From: an uncultured Micrococcales bacterium
GTDB taxonomy: Bacteria > Actinomycetota > Actinomycetes > Actinomycetales > Microbacteriaceae
Reading direction: 5' to 3'
Length of the DNA: 5,823 bases
Assembly (NCBI GenBank): GCA_913056225.1
Contig: CAJXMQ010000063.1
Coordinates: 1 to 5,823, forward strand
Part shown: piece by piece, positions 1-5,823 of the stretch
Numbering within the stretch: the stretch's first letter is position 1
Layout: the number at the start of each line of letters is the position of its first letter
Notes under the pieces: model-generated
What the model was told of the DNA's origin: nothing
Databases searched by the model: none
What the model saw: the letters and a program-made list of their open reading frames with translations, nothing else
Made by a program: the position numbers and the translations under genes

Positions 1-135
1 GCGCAAGGAGACAGCCACATGGACATTCTGGGAAACCTTGCAGATTTAATTCAAGACCCCGAGAGTGAGAAAACTCTCAGGGAGTCAAAAGACGCATCAG
101 AAATTTTAGATTTACTACTAACAAACGAGGACTAA
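1..135 (+). CDS. mtlF: PTS mannitol/fructose-type enzyme IIA, C-terminal end only (partial)
   Basis: Only the last 44 codons and the TAA stop are in the window; the gene begins upstream. The visible residues start AQGDSHMDILGNLADLIQD and end SEILDLLLTNED. This matches the end of the mannitol/fructose IIA domain, where a G-D-x-H segment is followed by a helix of the type 'iLxxLAxxxxD' and a final helix 'EILxLL'. The phosphorylated histidine of this domain lies upstream, outside the window. The protein would accept phosphate from HPr and pass it to the IIB domain of the mannitol permease in the cytoplasm. The stop overlaps the mtlD start by one base (TAATG), which suggests translational coupling and one transcript. 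The mannitol assignment rests mainly on the adjacent mtlD. I cannot tell whether this is a separate IIA protein or the C-terminus of a fused IICBA permease, so the symbol is provisional. Confidence 0.8.
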   Translation, partial: AQGDSHMDILGNLADLIQDPESEKTLRESKDASEILDLLLTNED

Positions 136-1283
136 TGACTGGCAAGACTGCTGTCCACTTCGGCGCAGGAAACATTGGACGAGGGTTCATTGGGGCTGCT
201 TTGCAGGACGCGGGCTATCACGTGGTTTTCGCAGATGTAAACGAAGGCCTGTTGGAAAAACTGAAAGGTGGCCAATACTCCGTTCACCTGGTTGGAACGC
301 AGGAAGAGAGCAAAACCTATTCACAGTTCTCTGTAATCAACAGTCGAGAGCACCATGCGGAGCTAATTGAAGCAATCGCTGATGCTGACATTGTCACCAC
401 CTCCGTTGGAGCCTCTGTGCTATCAGCAATTGCGCCAACCATCGCACTCGCTGCCGCGCAAAGAAAAAGAAAAGACAAACTAATTGTCATGGCTTGTGAA
501 AATGCAGTGAACGCAACCGACCAGCTTGGTGAGCAGATCATGAAGCATGCTGAAGTCTCAGAGAAATTGGCTTTGTGTAATACGGCAGTGGACAGGATAG
601 TTCCGGAACAGGCTGAAGGAACAGAACCGAATGTTTCTGTTGAAGAATTTGCCGAATGGGTCATTGAAACCAAAAATTTAAAAAACAAGCCACAGATTCC
701 TGCGGCGAAGTTTGTAAAAAACCTGGCTCCCTTCATTGAGAGAAAGCTATTCACGGTAAACACCGCGCACTGCTCAGTTGCCTACATGGGAGCCACCAAA
801 GGCTTCACGCGAACCGGTGATGCACTGAGGGATCCAGACATCAAGAAAAAACTTATTCAAGTCCTCGAAGAAACCTCTAAAGCACTCGAGCTTCGTCACA
901 ACATCGACAGCGAAGAGCAGCGTCGCTACGTCCAGACAACTATTTCACGGCTTGAAAATCCATTACTGGACGACGCAATTGATCGAGTCGCCAGAGATCC
1001 CATGAGAAAACTCTCTCGAAATGAGCGAATTGTTTCCCCGGCGGCAACCCTGGCTGAAAATGACATTGCCCCGGTTGCGTTGCTAATGGTCTATTCCTGC
1101 GCACTCAAGTTTGAAAACTCAATTGACGATTCTGCAGTCAAGCTGCAAGAGCTGGTTAGCAATGAAGCACCTGGTGAATTGGTGCGAATTGTTTCCGGCA
1201 TTGATTATGAACACCCCCTTTTCCCCTACCTTTTGGGTGTTGTTGATTTAGTTCAAACCAAAGCAAGCTCCAACTCAAACTAA
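135..1283 (+). CDS. mtlD: mannitol-1-phosphate 5-dehydrogenase
   Basis: This cytoplasmic enzyme oxidises mannitol 1-phosphate, delivered by the PTS, to fructose 6-phosphate with NAD+. The 382-residue length is normal for the family. The N-terminal Rossmann fold shows the dinucleotide-binding loop GAGNIGRGFIG at residues 10-20. Further family signatures are MACENA (119-124) and NTAVDRIVP (149-157). The catalytic set of the polyol-specific long-chain dehydrogenases is present as K204, N209 and H212 in the stretch ERKLFTVNTAHCSVAYMG. The C-terminal helical domain includes RDPMRKLSRNERIVSPA (288-304). The ATG at 135 overlaps the IIA stop. It has a GAGGA ribosome site at 127-131 with a short 3-base spacing. 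The next gene, ptsH, follows after nine bases. No truncation or missing key residue is seen. Confidence in the function is high. Confidence 0.96.
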   Translation: MTGKTAVHFGAGNIGRGFIGAALQDAGYHVVFADVNEGLLEKLKGGQYSVHLVGTQEESKTYSQFSVINSREHHAELIEAIADADIVTTSVGASVLSAIAPTIALAAAQRKRKDKLIVMACENAVNATDQLGEQIMKHAEVSEKLALCNTAVDRIVPEQAEGTEPNVSVEEFAEWVIETKNLKNKPQIPAAKFVKNLAPFIERKLFTVNTAHCSVAYMGATKGFTRTGDALRDPDIKKKLIQVLEETSKALELRHNIDSEEQRRYVQTTISRLENPLLDDAIDRVARDPMRKLSRNERIVSPAATLAENDIAPVALLMVYSCALKFENSIDDSAVKLQELVSNEAPGELVRIVSGIDYEHPLFPYLLGVVDLVQTKASSNSN

Positions 1284-1292
1284 GGACTGAAG

Positions 1293-1553
1293 ATGATTCA
1301 AAGAGAAATCGAAATTGCCGACCCAATTGGCATGCACGCAAGGCCTGCCGGGCAAATTGTTAAGCTTGCCAAAACCCACGGGGTGTCGATTCTGATCGGG
1401 CGTGATGAAGAGAACATGATTGAAGCAAAGTCTCCTATTTTGCTTTTGGGAAAGAAATTCAAAACTGGAGAGAAGTTGATTTTTAAAGTAGACGCCGACC
1501 AAACTTTGGCCGACTCGGTTTTGGATGAAATCAGCGAATACCTAGGGAACTGA
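1293..1553 (+). CDS. ptsH: HPr, phosphocarrier protein of the PTS
   Basis: HPr carries phosphate from enzyme I to the sugar-specific IIA proteins in the cytoplasm. The 86-residue length is typical. The active site is clear: PIGMHARPAG at residues 11-20, with His15 as the phosphorylated residue and Arg17 beside it. The start is well supported, because ATG at 1293 follows an AAGGA site at 1282-1286 with a 6-base gap. The regulatory-serine region reads EAKSPILLLGKKFKTGE. Ser47 is followed by proline, and the usual small or hydrophobic residues around position 54 are replaced by two lysines (K54, K55). That segment normally contacts enzyme I and IIA, so the change is notable. Classical Ser46 phosphorylation by HPr kinase is typical of Firmicutes and is not expected in actinobacteria. 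The gene sits between mtlD and ptsI, which suggests it is made on demand with the mannitol system. Confidence 0.95.
   Translation: MIQREIEIADPIGMHARPAGQIVKLAKTHGVSILIGRDEENMIEAKSPILLLGKKFKTGEKLIFKVDADQTLADSVLDEISEYLGN
1544..1549 (+). promoter_or_regulatory. ribosome binding site of ptsI, inside the end of ptsH
   Basis: AGGGAA lies within the last codons of ptsH, 8 bases before the TTG at 1558. The codon directly before that TTG (1555-1557) is an in-frame TAA, so no start further upstream is possible. Site and spacing together support TTG as the ptsI start. Confidence 0.6.
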
Positions 1554-1557
1554 GTAA

Positions 1558-3159
1558 TTGACAGAACTAAATGGAATTGGAATCGGAGAGACTGCCGCCG
1601 AAGGCCTAATTCACAGAGTTGAGACCGAATTCAACCCCAAACCAAAAAACCACTCAGGGTCGGTCGAGGAGCAGGTGGCAATCCTGAAACCGGCGATTGA
1701 AGCAATCACTGCCGAGATGGAAGCACTGGCCGAATCCGAGCATGATGGTGAGATCTTTGAAGCGTTGTCAATGCTGGTTGCTGACGAGGCTTTATTTGAT
1801 GAGGCAGTAGCCAAAATTGAACAGGGCTCTGATGCTGGCACCAGCTTTTATCAGGCGACAGTTGATATGAGTGAGATTCTCAAAGATGACCCTGATTTCG
1901 CCGAAAGAGCCAGTGACATGTTGGACCTGGCGAAAAGAGTTTGGGCCAAGACCGAGGGTATAAACCTAGAGCTTGAAATCCCAGAGGGCGAATCTCTGAT
2001 TTTGGTTGCAGAAGACTTTGCTCCTGCCGACACCGCCAAGTTCAATAGCTCCGTCAAAGGCGTCATCACTAAAAATGGTGGCCCCACCAGTCACGTGGCA
2101 ATCCTTTGTCGCTCCAAGTCAATTCCAGCATTAGTTGGAGTTCGAGATGCAGACAAGTTGACAAGTGGTCAAGCGGTGCTGATTGACCCAGCCGGTGACA
2201 GGGTGTTGATTGGCGGAAAAGTTGATCAAGCAACTGTTTCAATGGCATTCATCCCTGAATTTGATGAACCACTTATCCCCGTTTATGGAAATGTTGGGAG
2301 TGCCGCCGATGCGCAGAAGGCCGAGGCTGGGGGAGCAACCGGAGTTGGGCTGTTCAGAACTGAATTTGTATTTCTAAACCAGGCAGAGACCCCCTCTCAA
2401 AGCGAGCAGGCTAAGGCCTACCAGAGTGTTATTGAAGAAGCCCCCCAAGGTGAGTTCATTGCAAGAACCTTGGATGCTGGAAGCGATAAGCCACTTCCAT
2501 TTCTAGAAATAGAAGATGAGGAAAACCCCGCTCTTGGGATCCGTGGATTCAGAATCAATGACACCAATCCACTATTTTCTGGTGAGCAACTAAAGGCGCT
2601 GAAGGCTGCTGGCGATGCCGCTGGCAGAAAAGTATCAGTGATGGCACCTATGGTTTCAAGACTTTCAGAAGCTAAAGAATTTGCCCAACTTGCCAGAGGA
2701 CATGGCTTTGAGAGGGTTGGCATCATGGTTGAGACCCCTTCAATCATTTTTCAACTGAAGCACCTTGAAGGTGTTGTTGATTTTCTGAGCATTGGCACCA
2801 ATGACCTATCTCAGTATTTGTTTGCAGCAGACAGGTTGCACCCAAAACTTGGAAACCTCTTAGATGTTTGGCAACCGGCACTGTTGGAGTCAATCAGCTA
2901 CACCGTGGAGCAGGCCAACAAAGTTGGCATCAAGGTTGGAGTTTGCGGTGAAGCTGCAAGTGATCCGCTGCTGGCAGTTGTGTTGGCAGGTCTCGGAGTT
3001 CACACGGTGAGTGCATCCCCGTCACAGGTAGAAAACGTTACAAATGCACTGAAGGCTGTCAACAAAGCACAGGCTATAAAGATTGCCGAGATAGCACTGA
3101 GTAAAAATCGTGCAAATGAGGCAAGGAATGCGGCTAAGCAAGCATTCGCTGACCGGTAA
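1558..3159 (+). CDS. ptsI: PTS enzyme I (phosphoenolpyruvate-protein phosphotransferase)
   Basis: Enzyme I takes phosphate from PEP and passes it to HPr, the first step of PTS sugar uptake in the cytoplasm. The N-terminal HPr-binding helices occupy about residues 1-140. The swivelling phosphohistidine domain carries GGPTSHVAI at 174-182, with His179 phosphorylated. The C-terminal PEP-binding barrel shows GVGLFRTEF (R267), RTLDAGSDK (R303), GIRGFR (R329), MVETPS (E392), SIGTNDLSQY (D416) and GVCGEAASDP (C463). Each matches a PEP, metal or catalytic position known in E. coli enzyme I. At 533 residues it is shorter than the E. coli protein (575). Much of the loss lies in the linker between the two halves, about residues 221-241. 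The usual N-terminal ASPGIA-like motif is also replaced by GIGETAAEG. The start is TTG, bounded by the stop immediately upstream. The gene follows ptsH by four bases and appears to be the last of the mannitol operon. Confidence 0.96.
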   Translation: MTELNGIGIGETAAEGLIHRVETEFNPKPKNHSGSVEEQVAILKPAIEAITAEMEALAESEHDGEIFEALSMLVADEALFDEAVAKIEQGSDAGTSFYQATVDMSEILKDDPDFAERASDMLDLAKRVWAKTEGINLELEIPEGESLILVAEDFAPADTAKFNSSVKGVITKNGGPTSHVAILCRSKSIPALVGVRDADKLTSGQAVLIDPAGDRVLIGGKVDQATVSMAFIPEFDEPLIPVYGNVGSAADAQKAEAGGATGVGLFRTEFVFLNQAETPSQSEQAKAYQSVIEEAPQGEFIARTLDAGSDKPLPFLEIEDEENPALGIRGFRINDTNPLFSGEQLKALKAAGDAAGRKVSVMAPMVSRLSEAKEFAQLARGHGFERVGIMVETPSIIFQLKHLEGVVDFLSIGTNDLSQYLFAADRLHPKLGNLLDVWQPALLESISYTVEQANKVGIKVGVCGEAASDPLLAVVLAGLGVHTVSASPSQVENVTNALKAVNKAQAIKIAEIALSKNRANEARNAAKQAFADR

Positions 3160-3289
3160 TACTGGCTTTATTGTGTCTCTAGGGCTTCAACCAGCAAAGC
3201 TGACAGCAGTTGATAACTATTAGAAACCAATCTCTGCCAATCATTCGGTTGTGGGGTTTGAGAGTAATCACAGGTGGCAGAATCAAATA
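3160..3289 (+). other. gap between the PTS and glycine cleavage genes, with a possible leader structure
   Basis: This 130-base gap holds no gene I can recognise. I see no stem followed by a T run after ptsI and no clear paired -35/-10 boxes. The conserved core of the glycine riboswitch, often found before gcvT, is also not visible. A 7-base inverted repeat (TCTGCCA at 3233-3239, TGGCAGA at 3275-3281) encloses 35 bases. Its right arm covers part of the AGGTGG (3272-3277) that may serve the small frame starting at 3290. Such a repeat can occur by chance in a region of this size. TAGAAACCAA at 3221-3230 recurs at 3298-3307. Confidence 0.3.
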
Positions 3290-3409
3290 ATGAGCGATAG
3301 AAACCAAAAGCTTGAAAAGGCCTGGAAAAGAATTGGTCTAGTTTTTTTATTAATCACGGTCATCATTACTGCCGGTCCGCAAATACTTGTTCTGTTGGGA
3401 CTTAGATGA
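3290..3409 (+). CDS. hypothetical 39-residue single-span membrane peptide overlapping gcvT
   Basis: I do not recognise this product. The frame has an ATG start, 39 sense codons and a TGA stop. Residues 1-14 are hydrophilic and basic (four Lys/Arg among residues 7-14). Residues 15-38 are an almost unbroken hydrophobic stretch (IGLVFLLITVIITAGPQI and on), with a Gly-Pro kink at 29-30 and a final Arg39. This fits one membrane helix with its N-terminus inside the cytoplasm. Its TGA shares ATGA with the gcvT start (3406-3409), a typical coupling arrangement, which favours real translation. AGGTGG at 3272-3277 is a possible ribosome site, but the 12-base spacing is long. A GTG at 3251 could extend it by 13 residues, without a ribosome site. 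It could be a small membrane protein or a translated leader that couples ribosomes into gcvT. The peptide has no glycine-codon run of the kind a glycine attenuator would need. The frame may also be fortuitous. Confidence 0.5.
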   Translation: MSDRNQKLEKAWKRIGLVFLLITVIITAGPQILVLLGLR

Positions 3410-4458
3410 ACAAAACAATTCTGCACGGAGTGCATTCTGAGCTCGGTGCCAGCTTCACAGACTTTGGTGGTTGGGACATGCCCGTGCGCTATGGGTCTGA
3501 CCTAGCCGAACACAACGCTGTTAGAACTTCAGCCGGCCTATTCGACATCTCTCATATGGGTGAGATTTTCATCTCAGGCCCTGAGGCTGGCTCTTATTTG
3601 GACAGCAAGCTGATAAACGCCTCCAGCGCTATCAAAATTGGCAAAGCAAAATACTCAATGCTTCTCAATGAATCTGCGGGCATCATCGATGACCTAATCG
3701 TTTACAGACTTGCGGAAGAAAAATTTCTCATCGTCGCCAATGCCTCAAATAAAGATGCGGTTTTTGAAGACCTCAAAAACCATGACTTTGACTGCAGGGT
3801 GGAAGACCAATCAGATCAGTGGTCGATGATTGCCCTGCAGGGACCCAAATCAAATGAAGTCATTAACCGCCACACAAAAACTGAAGTAGGCATTGGCTAT
3901 TACTCAATTGAGGAAAACCAGATCGAAAGCAATGAGGTGCTCATTGCCCGCACCGGTTACACCGGTGAGGACGGCTTTGAGATCTATTGCCAAAATGATG
4001 CGGCAATAGCTATTTGGAAGATTTTGGTCGATGCTCCCGAGGTGACTCCATGCGGATTGGCAGCCCGAGATAGCCTCAGGTTGGAAGCGGGCATGCCTTT
4101 ATACGGCAATGAGCTGGATGCCGAGACCCAACCCGCAGAAGCAGGTCTTGCAAAGGTTGTTTCAAACCCGGGTGATTTCCAAGGCTCTAAAAACCTAAGC
4201 TCCCCAACCAAGAAACTCATTGGGTTGATGGGAGATGGAAAAAGAGCTGCCAGAGCAGGTTATAAGTTGTTTCAAGGAGATCAGGAGATTGGTGAGATAA
4301 CCAGTGGCATTCTCTCACCAACACTTGCAAAGCCAATCGCCATGGCCTACACAACCGAGCTAACACTCGAACCGGGTGAGAAAATAATGGTCGACATTCG
4401 CGGAAATATGCAGGAATTTCTAGTCACCGCATTACCTTTTTATAAACGCGGCAGTTAG
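3406..4458 (+). CDS. gcvT: glycine cleavage system T protein (aminomethyltransferase)
   Basis: This protein releases ammonia from the aminomethyl group held on the lipoyl arm of GcvH and transfers the methylene carbon to tetrahydrofolate. The 350-residue length is slightly below the E. coli protein (364). Family motifs run in order: FGGWDMPVRYG (20-30), GLFDISHMGEI (44-54), GIIDDLIVYR (92-101, containing the catalytic and folate-contacting aspartate pair D95-D96), ARTGYTGEDGFEIY (181-194) and CGLAARDSLRLEAGMPLYG (216-234). The C-terminal barrel carries GEITSGILSPTL (296-307). The ATG at 3406 overlaps the stop of the upstream 39-residue frame. A weak GGGA (3397-3400) lies 5 bases before it. 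gcvH follows after 42 bases and gcvP after that, giving the common T-H-P order. No key residue appears to be missing. Confidence 0.96.
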   Translation: MNKTILHGVHSELGASFTDFGGWDMPVRYGSDLAEHNAVRTSAGLFDISHMGEIFISGPEAGSYLDSKLINASSAIKIGKAKYSMLLNESAGIIDDLIVYRLAEEKFLIVANASNKDAVFEDLKNHDFDCRVEDQSDQWSMIALQGPKSNEVINRHTKTEVGIGYYSIEENQIESNEVLIARTGYTGEDGFEIYCQNDAAIAIWKILVDAPEVTPCGLAARDSLRLEAGMPLYGNELDAETQPAEAGLAKVVSNPGDFQGSKNLSSPTKKLIGLMGDGKRAARAGYKLFQGDQEIGEITSGILSPTLAKPIAMAYTTELTLEPGEKIMVDIRGNMQEFLVTALPFYKRGS

Positions 4459-4491
4459 ACATTTTTCATCGTTTAGAATTCAAACAAATCT

Positions 4492-4498
4492 GAAGGGG
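4492..4498 (+). promoter_or_regulatory. ribosome binding site of gcvH that favours the second ATG
   Basis: GAAGGGG precedes two tandem ATG codons (4501 and 4504). The spacing is only 2 bases to the first and 5 to the second, so the second is the more likely start. The protein would differ by one methionine. Confidence 0.6.
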
Positions 4499-4503
4499 CA
4501 ATG

Positions 4504-4872
4504 ATGTATCCAGAGACTTATAAGTATTCAAAAGAGCATGAATGGGTCTCTGTCGATGGAGACATTGCAACCGTCGGCATCACCTCCTACGCTGCAGATG
4601 CACTTGGTGATGTGGTGTTTTTAGATCTCCCTAAAGTCGGTGATGACACCATGTATCTCAAAATCTGTGGGGAAATTGAATCAACTAAAAGCGTCAGTGA
4701 GCTTTACAGCCCAATCAACGGTGAGGTGATTGAGGTCAATGATGCAATCACCACCACCCCAGAGGTAGTAAACCAAGACCCGCACGGTGAGGGCTGGCTA
4801 TTCAAGGTGAAATTCACTGAGCTTTCCTCTGAGTTGATGACTGCCGCTGAATACCAGGAGATGGTCGGCTGA
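4504..4872 (+). CDS. gcvH: glycine cleavage system H protein (lipoyl carrier)
   Basis: GcvH shuttles the aminomethyl intermediate from GcvP to GcvT and then electrons to dihydrolipoamide dehydrogenase, using a lipoyl group on one lysine. With the start at 4504 the product is 122 residues, a normal length. An ATG at 4501 would add one Met. The fold begins with YKYSKEHEWVSVDGDIATVG. The lipoylation motif is GEIESTKSVSELYSPINGEV, with Lys62 (ESTK) as the modified residue. The segment before it, DDTMYLKICGE, departs from the common 'xxVxxGE' turn, but the lipoyl hairpin looks intact. PHGEGWLFKV lies near residues 94-103, as expected. The stop overlaps the gcvP start by one base (TGATG), implying coupled translation. 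Lipoylation would require LipA/LipB or LplA encoded elsewhere. Confidence 0.96.
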   Translation: MYPETYKYSKEHEWVSVDGDIATVGITSYAADALGDVVFLDLPKVGDDTMYLKICGEIESTKSVSELYSPINGEVIEVNDAITTTPEVVNQDPHGEGWLFKVKFTELSSELMTAAEYQEMVG

Positions 4873-5823
4873 TGCTGGCCGAGCACGAGAACTTTAAATA
4901 CCGCCACATCGGCACCACCCAATCCGATCAAGCTGCCATGCTTGAATATCTGGGTTTTGACTCACTAGATGAGCTTATGAACGCTGCCGTTCCCAAAGGC
5001 ATTCAGTTCCCTGGCATTTCATCACTTCCAGAGCCAGTTAGTGAAACTGAGGCATTGAACAAGCTGAAACAGCTTGCATCAAATAACAATGTCACCAAAT
5101 CAAAAATTGGTATCGGCTACTACGGGACAATTACCCCCGGAGTCATCAAGCGAAACGTTTTAGAAAATCCAAGTTGGTACACCGCATACACCCCTTACCA
5201 AGCAGAGATCAGCCAGGGAAGACTGGAAGCACTTATCAATTTTCAGACCATGGTCACCGAGCTAACCGGAATGACCACAGCAAACGCATCCATGTTGGAT
5301 GAGGCCACCGCAGTTGCCGAAGCGATGTTGCTAGCCAGTAGAAATGCTGAAAATGATTCAAGAGTTTTTTATGTTGATTCAGACCTTTTCCCACAGACCA
5401 AGTTTTTACTGGAACACAGAGCAGAACCACTGGATATTCAGATTAGGTATTTTGATGCAGCCAATGGAGCCAAGGAGCTAACTGAGGATTTCTTTGGTGT
5501 GGTGGCTCAGTATCCTGGCGCCAGCGGCAGGATTTTGGATTTGAGCGGAATCTTTGCGGTTGCCCACGAAAAAGGTGCGCTAGCGATTGCCACAGCAGAT
5601 TTGATGGCGTTGACTCTTATCAAACCTCCCGGCGAACAGGGGGCTGACATAGTTGTTGGTTCAACCCAGCGCTTTGGTGTCCCAATGGGCTTTGGTGGTC
5701 CACACGCAGGTTACCTAGCGGTTCGCGAAGGACTGGAGCGTGGGATGCCGGGAAGACTGGTAGGTGTCAGTGTCGATGCCGAAGGCTCCCCTGCCTACAG
5801 ACTCACCCTGCCGACCAGAGAGC
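4872..5823 (+). CDS. gcvP: glycine cleavage system P protein (glycine decarboxylase), N-terminal part only (partial)
   Basis: GcvP is the PLP enzyme that decarboxylates glycine and loads the aminomethyl group onto the lipoyl arm of GcvH. The frame is open from the ATG at 4872, which overlaps the gcvH stop, to the window end, giving 317 codons. The full protein is usually about 950 residues, so roughly a third is visible. Recognisable motifs are FKYRHIGTT (8-16), YYGTITPGVIKRNVLENP (83-100), YTPYQAEISQGRLEALINFQ (106-125), NASMLDEATA (138-147), KPPGEQGADIVVGSTQRFG (251-269) and VPMGFGGPHAGY (270-281). This is the N-terminal half of the fold. The lysine that binds PLP belongs to the C-terminal half and lies beyond the window. 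AGGAG at 4856-4860 is a possible ribosome site with an 11-base spacing. The start fits the family, whose N-terminus usually begins shortly before the RHIG motif. Confidence 0.96.
   Translation, partial: MLAEHENFKYRHIGTTQSDQAAMLEYLGFDSLDELMNAAVPKGIQFPGISSLPEPVSETEALNKLKQLASNNNVTKSKIGIGYYGTITPGVIKRNVLENPSWYTAYTPYQAEISQGRLEALINFQTMVTELTGMTTANASMLDEATAVAEAMLLASRNAENDSRVFYVDSDLFPQTKFLLEHRAEPLDIQIRYFDAANGAKELTEDFFGVVAQYPGASGRILDLSGIFAVAHEKGALAIATADLMALTLIKPPGEQGADIVVGSTQRFGVPMGFGGPHAGYLAVREGLERGMPGRLVGVSVDAEGSPAYRLTLPTRE

Noticed and set aside
317..763. Open frame of 148 codons on the minus strand inside mtlD
   Set aside because: It lies wholly antisense to a clear, full-length mtlD, and its translation shows no recognisable domain. 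It is best read as a shadow of the coding strand.
2418..2747. Open frame of 109 codons on the minus strand inside ptsI
   Set aside because: It is antisense to conserved enzyme I motifs. The product is serine/proline-rich low-complexity sequence with no family resemblance.
3126..3147. Hairpin GAATGC/GCATTC near the end of ptsI as a terminator
   Set aside because: The stem has only six pairs with a 10-base loop, lies inside the coding region and has no T run after it.
3152..3175. Short stem CCGG/CTGG around the ptsI stop followed by CTTTATTG, as a terminator
   Set aside because: Only four pairs, one of them G-U, and the T stretch is interrupted. Too weak to support.
3210..3238. TTGATA as a -35 box before the small frame
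   Set aside because: No acceptable -10 sequence occurs at 16-18 bases downstream.
4455..4479. Promoter between gcvT and gcvH (TTAGAC and TAGAAT)
   Set aside because: The spacing between the boxes is only 13 bases, and the -35 match is poor. The 42-base gap is consistent with one gcv transcript.

Overview
This window looks like chromosomal DNA of an actinobacterium with a base composition of about half G+C. The enzyme I protein carries a run (ADRLHP, then DVWQPALL) and the GcvH protein a lipoyl motif (CGEIESTKSVSELYSP) of a kind I associate with actinobacteria. The moderate G+C and tightly packed genes would suit a small-genome aquatic Microbacteriaceae-like lineage. The lineage is an inference from motif memory and composition, not a proven assignment. 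All recognised genes lie on the plus strand. I see no RNA gene, insertion sequence, CRISPR array or phage gene.

Positions 1-3159 form a mannitol phosphotransferase (PTS) operon. The window opens inside the last 44 codons of a mannitol/fructose-type enzyme IIA. Its stop codon overlaps the start of mtlD (mannitol-1-phosphate 5-dehydrogenase). Nine bases later comes ptsH (HPr), and four bases after that ptsI (enzyme I), which starts with TTG. Phosphate would flow from PEP to enzyme I (His179), to HPr (His15), to IIA and IIB, and onto mannitol as it enters the cell. MtlD would then oxidise mannitol 1-phosphate to fructose 6-phosphate. The two general PTS proteins are therefore encoded inside a sugar-specific operon.

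Positions 3160-3289 are a 130-base gap with no convincing terminator, promoter or glycine riboswitch. It leads into a short open frame (3290-3409, 39 codons) that encodes a predicted single-span membrane peptide. The stop of that frame overlaps the gcvT start in an ATGA arrangement.

Positions 3406-5823 hold the glycine cleavage genes in the order gcvT (T protein), gcvH (lipoyl H protein) and gcvP (P protein, 5' third only, cut by the window end). Together with a dihydrolipoamide dehydrogenase encoded elsewhere, they would split glycine into CO2, ammonia and a methylene group on tetrahydrofolate.

Nearly everything is ordinary metabolism. The item most worth a second look is the small membrane-peptide frame coupled to gcvT. 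The unusual HPr central segment and the short enzyme I linker are secondary.
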